Source of the DNA: Eunapius fragilis
Taxonomy: Eukaryota > Porifera > Demospongiae > Spongillida > Spongillidae
Length of the DNA stretch: 64,000 bases
Direction: 5' to 3'
NCBI GenBank assembly: GCA_963681505.1
Contig: OY811976.1
Span: 1,650,416 to 1,714,415, forward strand
Part shown: one piece after another, positions 21,958 to 34,073 of the stretch
Position numbering within the stretch: position 1 is the stretch's first letter
How the letters are laid out: each line of letters begins with the position of its first letter
Notes under the pieces: generated by a model
Databases searched by the model: none
Told to the model about the DNA's origin: nothing
What the model saw: only the letters and a program-made list of their open reading frames with translations
Translations under genes and position numbers: made by a program

Positions 21958-24702
21958 GGATCACCTTCCAGAATTATGTTCAGCATGTCACCTTGGTGAC
22001 CTAGAAAGTGTTGATCGCATTCTTCTCAACTACAGAGGAATTGATATCAACAGACCTGGGAAGGCATGTTTACCTCTCCTCCATCACACCCACACACACA
22101 ACATACACACACACTTCAGTGACCTTTTACTGCCATCTCTATGTTCCATTCACCTTCCTCCCTCCCCTCTCCACTTCACATGACTCTCCCCTCACCTCAC
22201 CTCCCCTCCCCTCCCCTCCTCTCACCTCACCTCCCCTTCCCTCCCCTCCCCTCCTCTCCCCTCCCCTCCTCTCCTCCCTAGGAGGGAATGACTCCATTAC
22301 AAGAGGCCTGCAGTTCTGGGTCATTGGAAGTAGTGAAGCGTCTTATTATAGAGGGAGCCGATCTTGCTACCAGTGAAATCGTATGTGTGTGCATGTGTGT
22401 GTATGTGTTGTATGTGTGTATACGTGTGTGTGTATGTGTGTGTACATGTGAAGGGTGGGGTGTTAATGTGCCAGCACAAGGACTAAGTGGAATGCACCAT
22501 ACATGTTGTGTGGGTGAGATCAAATTACTGCAATGTACCTAATTAAGCTGTTGGCACCTTTACCATTGTCCACTAACATTTACACCTTGTGCATTTGCTT
22601 AGTCAATGAATGGTTATTGCAATGGGTGTGTCTAAACAAATAAGTTGTATTCTAATTAATGCCATGCCCCAGTTTCTTGTCACTAAGCAGTGTGTGTGCT
22701 CTTTCAGCAGTGCATACAGAACTAATAATATCCACGGGTTTAACTGCTTAGAGCCAAGAAACAGGAGCGTGCCATTAATTAGAATATGGCTTATTTTTAA
22801 TCAGTGCGATTGTAAGCTCACTGGGAGTGGATATTGCGGTTATTAACCCTTTGAAAACTAAAATTGTATTTAAGTTGTACTTACATACGCAAGAAGACAG
22901 GGCTAAAAGACTGAAAGCGCTTCATGTGGAGCACGGCTCATGTCGATAAGCTTTCCCCTCATGATTGGCTGATACCGTCTAAAAACACGAGAACCAGGTG
23001 TCCTCTCAATGTTCAATGGCACGCCATGAGTACACTTTCCATCCGTTGTGTTCTCTTTTTCTGGGCTGTCAGAGAGGAGGGGGTTTAGTACATACACGTC
23101 TCTACTGAGGGCTTGGCCAATCATTGGTGGTTGCTTGGTTCACAAACCAAATGGCCATTGGTACATGTGTGTGTGTGTGTGTGTGTGGACATGTGTGTGT
23201 GGATATGTGTGTGTAGGCATGCATGTGTGTGGTGGACGTGGTGTCTGTACATGTGTGTGTGGACATGTGTGTGTGGGCATGTGTGTATGTGTGGGCATGT
23301 GTGTATTTGTACATGTATACATGTACATGTGTGTGTGCTAATACTCAATGTACAGTTCATCGACATCACCACCTCTACAAAACACACACATACGCCACAC
23401 ACACATACACACACATCCACACTTACAGAGAGGGTTCCAGGCTCTACACATGGCCGTGTACAACAAGAGACAATCTGTGGTTGAATTCCTGATCACAGAG
23501 GGGCGGTGTAGTGTGGACACGCCCACATCTTGTCAAGAGACGCCACTCCACATTGCCTGCCTGAGGGGACCTGTTTCCATGGTTACGTTCCTCCTTGAGC
23601 AGAAGGCTGACGTCACTTCCCGGGATGTGAGCGGGAACACTGTCCTTCACTATGCCATAGCGGGCAACTGCCCAGATATTGCACACAGCATCCTCCGTTG
23701 CCATGGTGATCTGAAGGATGCTGCAAACAAGGTGTGGTGACATCATTGGGAGGAGTGTCCGTATGTGTGTATGTGTGTGTGTGTGGTGAGTGAAAGTGAC
23801 ATCATCATCATTGGGAGGGAGTGTCTGTGTGTGTATGTGTGTATGTGTGTATGTGTGTATGTGTGTGTGTGTGGTGAGTGAAAGTGACATCATCATCATT
23901 GGGAGGGAGTGTCCATGTGGGTATGTCAAGATTGCAAATGAATCCATTGACTCCAGCATTGTTAGCACTAGCATCACAACCACACCTAAGTAGACCACAA
24001 AAGGGGGCGGATTAGGTACAAGTCTTGAAATGCTACCAAGGTAACCAGCTGCCCCCTTTTAATGCAGATAATCATTAGGCACTGCTAGATTTTGTATAAT
24101 GTCTTTTATAATTAATGGGAAAAGGAAAATTGGCTATTCTATAACCTGTGGGGGAGAATCCACTGATCTAGACCAGCTGCTATTGTCATATTATGTATAC
24201 TTCATATAGCCTATTGTGTGCCCATCGCTTTAGTTATTTTAGTCATGTGTGTGTGCATGTGTGTGTGTGCATGTGTGTGTGCATGTGTGTGCATGTGTGT
24301 GCATGTGTGTGTGTGCATGTGTGTGCTCTACTGGTTAATCTGTTGTCCTCCAGTTTGGGCAAACAGCGGCACACCGTGCTGCCATGTTGGGCTGTTACAA
24401 TGCCATGGAGGTACTTCTGCGATACGACGTTGACCTGTCAGTGAAGGACAGTGATGGCCACACCCCTCAAGACCTTGCTAATCTCTTCCAGAATGTCCAG
24501 TGCACCTCAGTGATCAAGAAGCAAGCGTGTAAGGGGGCCAGCATATTCATGTGTATGTGCCGTAAAACAATATGTTGTTCTATTTAGTGCCCTCTGCTGG
24601 CATTCCTTCTTTCCTGAGTAGTAGCGGTTATTTGAAACCTCCATATCAGCGCAGTTCAAGTGGCGTGGAGGAGCGTACAACAGGAGACATTTCTCCCAGT
24701 GT

Positions 24703-24737
<35 letters not shown>

Positions 24738-27700
24738 TAACATCCAAAATACATGCCTTAAATTGCATGTAGGTATGTGTGTATTTACATGTACATGTAG
24801 CTGTACATGTACATGGTGTTAAAATGACCTGCACATGGTGCTCACATGACTTGCACATGGTGCTCACATGACCTGCACATGGTGCTCACATGACCTGCAC
24901 ATGGTGCTCACATGACCTGCAGCAGGCATTTGTCACATTACTTTACCGTAATGGGTACATGTATATTCATTAACATCATTCATCAGATTATATACAGGAT
25001 GATTGGAAAGTCGCGCAAAATCTTTTTGAGTTGGTAGAACTGGTACAACTCCAGAGCTGAGCATGGAAAAATTATGCTATTGAACCAAAAAACATGGCAG
25101 TGATTAATATAAAGTTAGAAATTAGTAGTTACAGCTCAGTTTATTTAAATGTTCAATTCTGGAGTTATACCATTTTGCGCAACTTTCCAATCACCCTGTA
25201 TAATCAAGGACATGCAAGGGGGGGGGGTACTATTGCTTTAGGTTTGATAGGAAATCTATTAAGTTCACAATTACCTAAGTATTCTTCTGTTAGACTTCTT
25301 GTATTGTAAAATTATTTTTAATTTTGGGGGGGTCGGTAGACTTTTAACGGTTTCATTTCTCGTGTTATGAAGTAGTCCTGTACGCTTGTTTATATATCAT
25401 ATTTGGTTTTGTGTCCATTTGTAAGTATGTGTGAGGGGAGTGTCCTTCAACACATGTCACAGCATCCCTGGTGCCCCCCCCCCCCCGTAGCTTGGGACCA
25501 TGAGGCGGCGGCCATCTTTGACAGGCATCAGCAGGCCACGCCCCATCTCTCTGCCCTATGGCCTCTCCAAGAAGCCGGTCTATGTCTCTGGGGAGCTGGC
25601 AGAGAACATCAGCCGAAGTGGGAGCATTGACTGGCAGAATGGTGAGATAGTCATGTACCTACATACAAACAGGGTAACACCCCCCCCCCCCCCTCGTTTT
25701 CTTTTATTCATTTTATTCAAATACATTTTCAAATGTTTGTAGTTTGAATGATGCTAGAGCAACACTAATGTGGCCCCTCCCATCTACAGCAGGGGTGGGA
25801 ACCAGCAACTAGTCTGTTATCCTTGTGTCCACAGTTTGCATTGTAATGCAATAATTACATGGTGTTAATCAATTGATTGGGATTGTAGAACCCAATGTGT
25901 GCAATTCTAGACAAAGAAATTATGATTTCACCGTGTTACAGTTTACACAAGGATAAGTGGTTATGTCATATTGACTTTACATCTATAACCAACAGAATGA
26001 ACTACATATAGTCGCTGGTTCCCTCCTTGCCGACCCCTGTACAGTAAAAATTTACAACCCTCTTGCTCAGACATGTTGTACTGTGTAGCGGGGGGGGGGG
26101 GGGGGGGGGGTAACTGCCTTCTGCTGTTGGTCGGGCATTATTAAATGGAACAGCAGCATAATCAAAGTGCTTCTATCAAATGATCGTTTTAAACATCGAG
26201 GTAACCAGCAACTACATTCATTCTGTGGTTGCAGCTGTCAAGTCAATGTTACATAACCTGTGTGCACAGTGTATACATGGACGGAAATAATCTGCCTGTA
26301 GTAATGAATTCACATGTTGGGTTCCTCAGATTATGTAAGGTTACACCACGTAATTATTTCATTGCATTGCAGTGTAAACTGTACAGTTATGTAACGTTGA
26401 CATTACATCTATAACTACAGAATGAATCTAATTTGCTGGTTCCCTCCTTGCTGAGCCCTGGTAAAGTTAGGCCATGCACGTTTAGTTTCTTGTCACCAGT
26501 CGCATGCCTTTGTGGAAGCCCCGTACCAAACCGCATTATTGAATTTACATATCACATGATGCCGCATTAATAATGATGTATTACAGAATCATGTTTGTCT
26601 CAAGTGGTGGGTCATATGCCGCTAAGTGTTCCCTACCCTCCCTCCCTCCCTCCCTTCCATCCTCCCTCCATCCCTCCCTCCCTCCCTTCCATCCCTTCTC
26701 CCTTCCTTTCTCCTTCCATCCTCCCTCCCTCCCTCCCTCCCACCTTACCCATCCTTCTCCCTTCCTTCTCTCCTCCCTTCCTCCCTCCTACCTCCTTCAC
26801 CCTCTTCTCCCTCTCCACATCCATCCATCAGTCTGCATCGAGCCCCCGCCAGACATCCAGTTCATCTCCCCTAAGCACCACGCCACCCTGACCCAGTCCA
26901 GTCGACAGATCGTCTCCCCCGAGCACGGCATCAAGCTCAAACTGAGTGGCAGCTACTGGAAGCAGCCGAGGGATGGGGCCGAGGTGGAGGCGTGGCTCTG
27001 TGCCGGGATGCACTCGAGCTGCATGTGCCCGAGCGGACACTACATCGTCAGCCCTGCCTGCTTCGTCAGCTGCAAGACGCAGGGCCCCTGCACCGTCACC
27101 CTGGTCCTCCCCCACGCCCTCAGGGCGACGGAGAGGGACTCCCACCTGCTCACCATCCTCACCGCCCTCCCTGCCAACGCCTCCCTCAGGCTGGACTCCC
27201 CCCAGTCGGCTGGCGCGGGGGGGACCTTCACTGAACTGACCCACTGCAGCCTGCGGCTACTGCCCAACGGGAAGGTCCGGTTCACGTGTCAACTGATGGG
27301 TGTGTCCCTGTTTGCCGTGGCGGTGCGGCAGGAAGGGGGCAAGGTGGCTCCTCCTCCCTTCCCCTTCCCCTCCCTCGTGGCTCCTCCTCCCTTCCCCTCC
27401 CCCTCCCTCCCCCTGAGGTGCTGCCTCACTGTGGCGTACGAGGTGCAGCGGGACTCTGCCCACGTCAGGGGGTTCGACCTGGTGGCGTACGTTGGGATGC
27501 GGCTTCCTACTGTTACCACGGTGAGGGGGAGGGGTGTGCATTGGAAGGGTGGAGAAGGGGCTGAGCAAGGTGGTTGGTGATGTCGTTTTGGTGTATGGCA
27601 TTTCTTGAACCCATATTAGTGTGTGGCGATATACGTTTCACTCAAAAGTGCTCAAAAGACACACTGCTGTAATTAATAATGCAAGAGCTAATTAATCGTT

Positions 27701-29811
27701 CCGAATGACAGGCAGCAAGTAATATAAGCCCAATAGCCGTTTTGTGACCTCCGCTGTTATGAGGGATTTTAAAATATCTTACTGCTTCATGCAACATGCA
27801 ACCTCTACTGGCAATGTTCAATGTCAATATTGTAAGAACTGGCTTACCTGTCTCCCTCCTCGACATTATATAAAGGTTTCCAGCAAGAACCATCAAAGTT
27901 TGACTTACATGTATGCAATTGATTTTATGCATGATTCAAACATTCAGGCCACTGTAACTCCATTATGGACAGACCAATGAAAGTAGAGGACTTTGTCTTG
28001 TAAATTAAAAAACTACATATGTGTATTTGAGTGTTGTACATCTTTTGCTTTGCATAGGCCGTGGAATACGAAATGCAGAAAGCTGATATGAAGCACGAGG
28101 AGAAATTATTTGACCTCAGAGCAGAGAGTGTTGCCTTGGACATTGTCCTAAACCGACCACAGGAATGGGAGATTACTGCCAGAGACTCAGAGCAGGTGTG
28201 TTCTCTGGTCATCTTTAAAGTTACAGGACCCCTGGGCCCTTTATGTTCAATATGCATATATATACATGTACATGTACACATAAAAGTGTGTAATGTTATT
28301 GTTCCTAAAAAATTGTGAGTGACTGAGTGATTGCATGTGTGTCCATGTTTGATTATTACTAACATTCACCATGTATAAATTATATAGGCCTGTTATGTCA
28401 AGTCAGGTCAGTGTAGTGCGCTTTCCATATGATCTTTATGAACAATTTGGCTCTTTTTTTTTTTTCCACTGAGTATCAAATGTATGAACTAACCATGTAT
28501 TGCAATGGGAAGAGTGACACAGTTTTTTTTTTTTGTAAAGCTACAAAAACCTACTAATAATAGGTTTTGTCAGACTACGTACCATAAATTTATAAAGTTT
28601 CACATGTACTCTATTCTACAATACATATATACTTAGACTTATGTGCTTCATTGATTACGTTGGCTCCACCTTCCGGCCATCAGATCAACTGCAGTAATCT
28701 GTGTATTTGTCATGATACTGAGGATGGCTTCAGCTTCTCTCACCTCTACCCACCTCGACAGAGGTTCTTTCTGGACCCAAAGCTGCCCAGAGCTGCTCTA
28801 ACGTGCACTGTGTGTGTAGTGTCCGTGAGTGGTAATGAGGAGCTGTGTAAAGCGGTGGTCACACCATACAACCCCCTTAGAGGTATGCAAAGCAGTGGTC
28901 ACACCATACAACCCCCTCAGTGGTCACACCATACAACCCCCTCAGTGGTCACACCATACAACCCCCTTAGTAGTCATACCATACAACCCCCTTAGAGGTA
29001 TGCAAAGCAGTGGTCACACCATACAACCCCCTCAGTGGTCACACCATACAACCCCCTTAGTGGTCATACCATACAACCCCCTTAGTGGTCATACCATACA
29101 ACCCCCTTAGAGGTATGCAAAGCAGTGGTCACACCATACAACCCCCTCAGTGGTCACACCATACAACCCCCTCAGTGGTCACACCATACAACCCCCTTAG
29201 TGGTATGCAAAGCAGTGGTCACACCATTCAATACATAGGATGGCATGCTCAAAATGATTTTACAAAGCCCCCAGACCAGCTTCTTATTTTTACAAAAATG
29301 TACTTCAATGTTTCTGATCATCACATTTAGTGGCACATGGTTCAGTGCATGGCTACACCTTATATTATAGCCACAGATGGGTGACCACATATGCTGTTGC
29401 TAATGCACACATTACCCTTTGCTTGCAGAGACCACCCCTGACACCAGCTACACTCTGCCAAAGTCAGGCTCCAGCCTTCCCATCGCCACCTCCTCCTTCG
29501 GTTCACCCCCACTGTTACATGTCAGCATGGAACAGACCACTGCCCCCTTCTTGACGGTACCCTCCTCACTCTCACTCAGCGACCATCGCCGCGGTAGCCT
29601 CAGCCCTTCGTCCAGTCACAGCTCCTTTAGGGAGGCATCTCCACACGAGGAGGGCTCCAGGCTGTTGGAATCCATAGGAAGCGATGGCACCTCCAGATTG
29701 TCAGCACCTTGTCATGTGAGCACCAGGGAGACCTCACCTAATGACAGTGATGTGTCCAGGCAGTCGGAAGCACCACTTATTAATAAGAGTTCGCGGGTGA
29801 CAGATGTGTAA
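21958..29811 (+). CDS. Ankyrin-repeat protein with ZU5/UPA-like C-terminal half; first coding exon unresolved
   Basis: Visible exons: 21958-22063, 22282-22380, 23429-23731, 24354-24528, 24588-24700, 25491-25641, 26832-27520, 28058-28195, 28684-28831, 29429-29811. Phases agree throughout, giving 767 residues. About seven ankyrin repeats: ELCSACHLGDLESVDRILLN, GMTPLQEACSSGSLEVVKRL, FQALHMAVYNKRQSVVEFLI, ETPLHIACLRGPVSMVTFLL, GNTVLHYAIAGNCPDIAHSI, GQTAAHRAAMLGCYNAMEVL. A Ser-rich linker follows. Exon 26832-27520 has ZU5-like features (YIVSPACF, VTLVLPHAL, FTCQLMGVSLFAVAV), with a Pro/Phe low-complexity insert near 27345-27415. The next two exons resemble a UPA-like beta region. The Ser-rich tail ends INKSSRVTDV. 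The first intron uses a GC donor (AAG|GCATGT). The start lies upstream, possibly after a leader at 21481-21562 that I could not join in frame. Domain call tentative. Confidence 0.75.
23732..23930. repeat. Tandem repeat starting at an ankyrin-gene splice donor
   Basis: Three copies of GTGACATCATCATTGGGAGG followed by AGTGTCC and a (TATG/TG) tract. The first begins at the donor AAG|GTGTGGTGACATC of the exon ending 23731. Confidence 0.85.
24994..25198. mobile_element. 205 bp mariner-like miniature element with TA target site
   Basis: Ends CAGGATGATTGGAAAGTCGC and the complement of CAGGGTGATTGGAAAGTTGC, flanked by TA on both sides. Lies in an intron of the plus-strand ankyrin gene. Terminal CAGGGTG is a common mariner motif. 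Confidence 0.8.
26090..26110. repeat. Poly-G run (21 G)
   Basis: Homopolymer in an intron of the plus-strand ankyrin gene. Confidence 0.95.
28853..29228. repeat. 26 bp minisatellite GTGGTCACACCATACAACCC
   Basis: About thirteen copies, ending alternately CCTTAG or CCTCAG, with longer variants inserting AGGTATGCAAAGCA. Lies in the last intron of the plus-strand ankyrin gene, starting about 20 bp after the donor at 28831. Confidence 0.93.
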
Positions 29812-29998
29812 TTAATGCCAACCATTCATTTCTTTTGCAAATGGGACATTTGACCCTCTTAAAGGTACTATCAAATTTAGAAATGCTAATTATTCTATGA
29901 AATATTTATTTATAAAATCAGTTCATCCTTTCATCCTTGTTGAGGTGGTATATGCATCTGTTGTTTATGGTAACCCTATCAAGTACGTTTTCATAATG

Positions 29999-30004
29999 AA
30001 TAAA
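29999..30004 (+). promoter_or_regulatory. Polyadenylation signal AATAAA
   Basis: 190 bp downstream of the stop of the plus-strand ankyrin gene. Confidence 0.55.
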
Positions 30005-30408
30005 AGCTAAGCTACTGCACAACATGGGAGGCCTATATCCAGGAGCCCAAGGTAGGACGGGGTATGTCTTGCCAGTAAGGCTCTTGCTAGCCATAGCCTG
30101 AAATAGATAGGATGATGCATCCTACCTCAATTACAGCATTTGCGGGAGGTAAGAAGTCACCCATAGACATGTGGCAGATGCTTACTCCATCGGTGATTGG
30201 GATAGAGTCGTGCACACACTGGTGCCATTGTGGGCTGTGTTTTTTTTGGCAAGGACTAGAAGGCCGGGTGGGAGCCCCTTCCCTATTCGTGCCAAAAGTA
30301 TATCAGCTCTACAGCAGTATATACACACTGGCAAAATCAACTATGTCTACCACATTGGGTATATACCTCCATTCATTAGGTATACCCACACCTCTGCGCA
30401 TCCTCCAC
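30005..30408. other. Intergenic, no gene recognised
   Basis: Unique-looking sequence between the ankyrin gene and the 21 bp satellite. Diverged satellite-like units (CACATTGGGTATATACCTCC) begin near 30350. Confidence 0.5.
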
Positions 30409-33400
30409 ATTGGGTGTATATACCTCCACATTGGGTGTATATGCCTCCACATTGGGTGTATATGCCTCCACATTGGGTGTATATACCTCCACATTGGGTG
30501 CATGTACCTCCACATTGGGTGTATATACCTCCACATTGGGTGTATATACCTCCACATTGGGTGTATATACCTCCACATTGGGTGTATATGCCTCCACATT
30601 GGGTGTATGTGCCTCCACATTGCATGGGTGTATATGCCTCCACATTGGGTGTATATGCCTCCACATTGGGTGTATGTGCCTCCACATTGGGTGTATATGC
30701 CTCCACATTGGGTGTATATGCCTCCACATTGGGTGTATATACCTCCACATTGGGTGTATATGCCTCCACATTGGGTGTATATACCTCCACATTGGGTGTA
30801 TATACCTCCACATTGGGTGTATATGCCTCCACATTGGGTGTATGTGCCTCCACATTGGGTGTATATGCCTCCACATTGGGTGTATATGCCTCCACATTGG
30901 GTGTATATGCCTCCACATTGGGTGTATATGCCTCCACATTGGGTGTATGTGCCTCCACATTGGGTGTATATGCCTCCACATTGGGTGTATATGCCTCCAC
31001 ATTGGGTGTATATACCTCCACATTGGGTGTATATGCCTCCACATTGGGTGTATATACCTCCACATTGGGTGTATATACCTCCACATTGGGTGTATATGCC
31101 TCCACATTGGGTGTATGTGCCTCCACATTGGGTGTATATGCCTCCCCATTGGGTGTATATACCTCCACATTGGGTGTATATGCCTCCACATTGGGTGTAT
31201 ATGCCTCCACATTGGGTGTATATACCTCCACATTGGGTGTATGTGCCTCCACATTGCATGGGTGTATATGCCTCCACATTGGGTGTATATGCCTCCACAT
31301 TGGGTGTATGTGCCTCCACATTGGGTGTATATGCCTCCACATTGGGTGTATATGCCTCCACATTGGGTGTATGTGCCTCCACATTGGGTGTATATGCCTC
31401 CACATTGGGTGTATATGCCTCCACATTGGGTGTATATGCCTCCACATTGGGTGTATATACCTCCACATTGGGTGTATGTGCCTCCACATTGGGTGTATGT
31501 GCCTCCACATTGGGTGTATATGCCTCCACATTGGGTGTATATGCCTCCACATTGGGTGTATATACCTCCACATTGGGTGTATATGCCTCCACATTGGGTG
31601 TATATACCTCCACATTGGGTGTATATACCTCCACATTGGGTGTATATGCCTCCACATTGGGTGTATGTGCCTCCACATTGGGTGTATATGCCTCCACATT
31701 GGGTGTATATGCCTCCACATTGGGTGTATATGCCTCCACATTGGGTGTATATACCTCCACATTGGGTGTATGTGCCTCCACATTGCATGGGTGTATATGC
31801 CTCCACATTGGGTGTATATGCCTCCACATTGGGTGTATATACCTCCACATTGGGTGTATATGCCTCCACATTGGGTGTATATACCTCCACATTGGGTGTA
31901 TATGCCTCCACATTGGGTGTATATGCCTCCACATTGGGTGTATATACCTCCACATTGGGTGTATATACCTCCACATTGGGTGTATATACCTCCACATTGG
32001 GTGTATATGCCTCCACATTGGGTGTATATACCTCCACATTGGGTGTATATGCCTCCACATTGGGTGTATATGCCTCCACATTGGGTGTATGTGCCTCCAC
32101 ATTGGGTGTATATACCTCCACATTGGGTGTATATGCCTCCACATTGGGTGTATATGCCTCCACATTGGGTGTATATACCTCCACATTGGGTGTATATACC
32201 TCCACATTGGGTGTATATGCCTCCACATTGGGTGTATATACCTCCACATTGGGTGTATATGCCTCCACATTGGGTGTATATACCTCCACATTGGGTGTAT
32301 ATACCTCCACATTGGGTGTATATACCTCCACATTGGGTGTATATGCCTCCAAATTGGGTTTATATGCCTCCACATTGGGTGTATATGCCTCCACATTGGG
32401 TGTATATACCTCCAGATTGGGTGTATATGCCTCCACATTGGGTGTATATGCCTCCACATTGGGTGTATATACCTCCACATTGGGTGTATATACCTCCACA
32501 TTGGGTGTATATGCCTCCACATTGGGTGTATATGCCTCCACATTGGGTGTATATACCTCCAGATTGGGTGTATATGCCTCCACATTAGGTGTATATACCT
32601 CCACATTGGGTGTTTATACCTCCACATTTGGTTTATATACCTCCACATTGGGTGTATATACCTCCACATTGGGTGTATATGCCTCCACATTGGGTGTATA
32701 TACCTCCAGATTGGGTGTATATGCCTCCACATTGGGTGTATATGCCTCCACATTGGGTGTATATACCTCCACATTGGGTGTATATACCTCCACATTGGGT
32801 GTATATGCCTCCACATTGGGTGTATATGCCTCCACATTGGGTGTATATGCCTCCACATTGGGTGTATATACCTCCAGATTGGGTGTATATGCCTCCACAT
32901 TAGGTGTATATACCTCCACATTGGGTGTTTATACCTCCACATTTGGTTTATATACCTCCACATTGGGTGTATATACATCCACATTGGGTGTATATGCCTC
33001 CACATTGGGTGTATATACCTCCAGATTGGGTGTATATGCCTCCACATTGGGTGTATATACCTCCACATTGGGTGTATATACCTCCACATTTGGTTTATAT
33101 ACCTCCACATTGGGTGTATATGCCTCCACATTGGGTGTATATACCTCCACATTGGGTGTATATGCCTCCACATTGGGTGTATATACCTCCACATTGGGTG
33201 TATATGCCTCCACATTGGGTGTATATGCCTCCACATTGGGTGTATATACCTCCACATTGGGTGTATATACCTCCACATTGGGTGTATATACCTCCAGATT
33301 GGGTGTATATGCCTCCACATTGGGTGTATATACCTCCACATTGGGTGTATATACCTCCACATTTGGTTTATATACCTCCACATTGGGTGTATATGCCTCC

Positions 33401-33592
33401 ACATTGGGTGTATATACCTCCACATTGGGTGTATATGCCTCCACATTGGGTGTATATACCTCCACATTGGGTGTATATGCCTCCACATTGGGTGTATATG
33501 CCTCCACATTGGGTGTATATACCTCCACATTGGGTGTATATACCTCCACATTGGGTGTATATGCCTCCACATTGGGTGTATATACCTTCGCG
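30409..33592. repeat. 3.2 kb satellite of 21 bp units (about 150 copies)
   Basis: The unit is CCACATTGGGTGTATATR plus CCT, where R is A or G; a GTGCCT variant also recurs. Because 21 is a multiple of three and the unit has no stop, all three plus frames and minus frames stay open (up to 1167 codons). These are not proteins. Higher-order structure is visible: a CATTGCATGGGTG variant at about 30618, 31254 and 31788, and the marker TTTGGTTTATATAC at 32629, 32944, 33091 and 33364 (spacings 315, 147 and 273, all multiples of 21). Confidence 0.98.
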
Positions 33593-34073
33593 TTAGGTAT
33601 CAGCGGTTGATCTGAAGACACGTACACATACCCCTCCCCTGGCCTCCTTCAAGAATTAAGCACAAATTCAAAAATTTTAAAACCTATATAGAACGTCTGA
33701 GAATTCGCTGCTGGGTTATGGTTACACGATTGAGATGCCCCCCCCCCCCCCCCCCCCAATTATTTCCAGCACCACTTTGGAAGTTATTTTGGTGTCCTGT
33801 TTGGAAAGTAGAGAAAGAAGCTCGTATAAAACCTCATCCACATAGGAAAGAGTTTCGTGTCCCATCCTTGGATTTTGATCCACATTCCCAGGGTAGAATG
33901 GCTTATGTTATGCCAACATTGTACCTTAGATCTGGTTAGCAAAGAATACTGCAAACCTGGGAACATGGATCAAAACCCAATTTTCCTGTAACATTGTGTA
34001 TATATTGGTCTGGGAACTAGCGTTTTATAAAATTTCCTGCTACACATTCAACTACGTACTGGATTGGACTGAT
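33593..34073. other. Spacer between satellites, no gene recognised
   Basis: Contains a 20 bp poly-C run (33738-33757) and short open frames without recognisable similarity. Confidence 0.5.

Noticed and set aside
22903-23124. Minus-strand 73-codon frame within an ankyrin intron
   Set aside because: No recognised motif, splice context or promoter; length compatible with chance.
26573-27580. 335-codon plus-strand frame starting at 26573
   Set aside because: Only 26832-27520 is exon; the start lies in a CCCT-rich intron tract and the end runs past a splice donor.
30112-33627. Very long open frames (up to 1167 codons) on both strands
   Set aside because: They are the 21 bp satellite read in frame; no stop exists in the unit and its length is a multiple of three.
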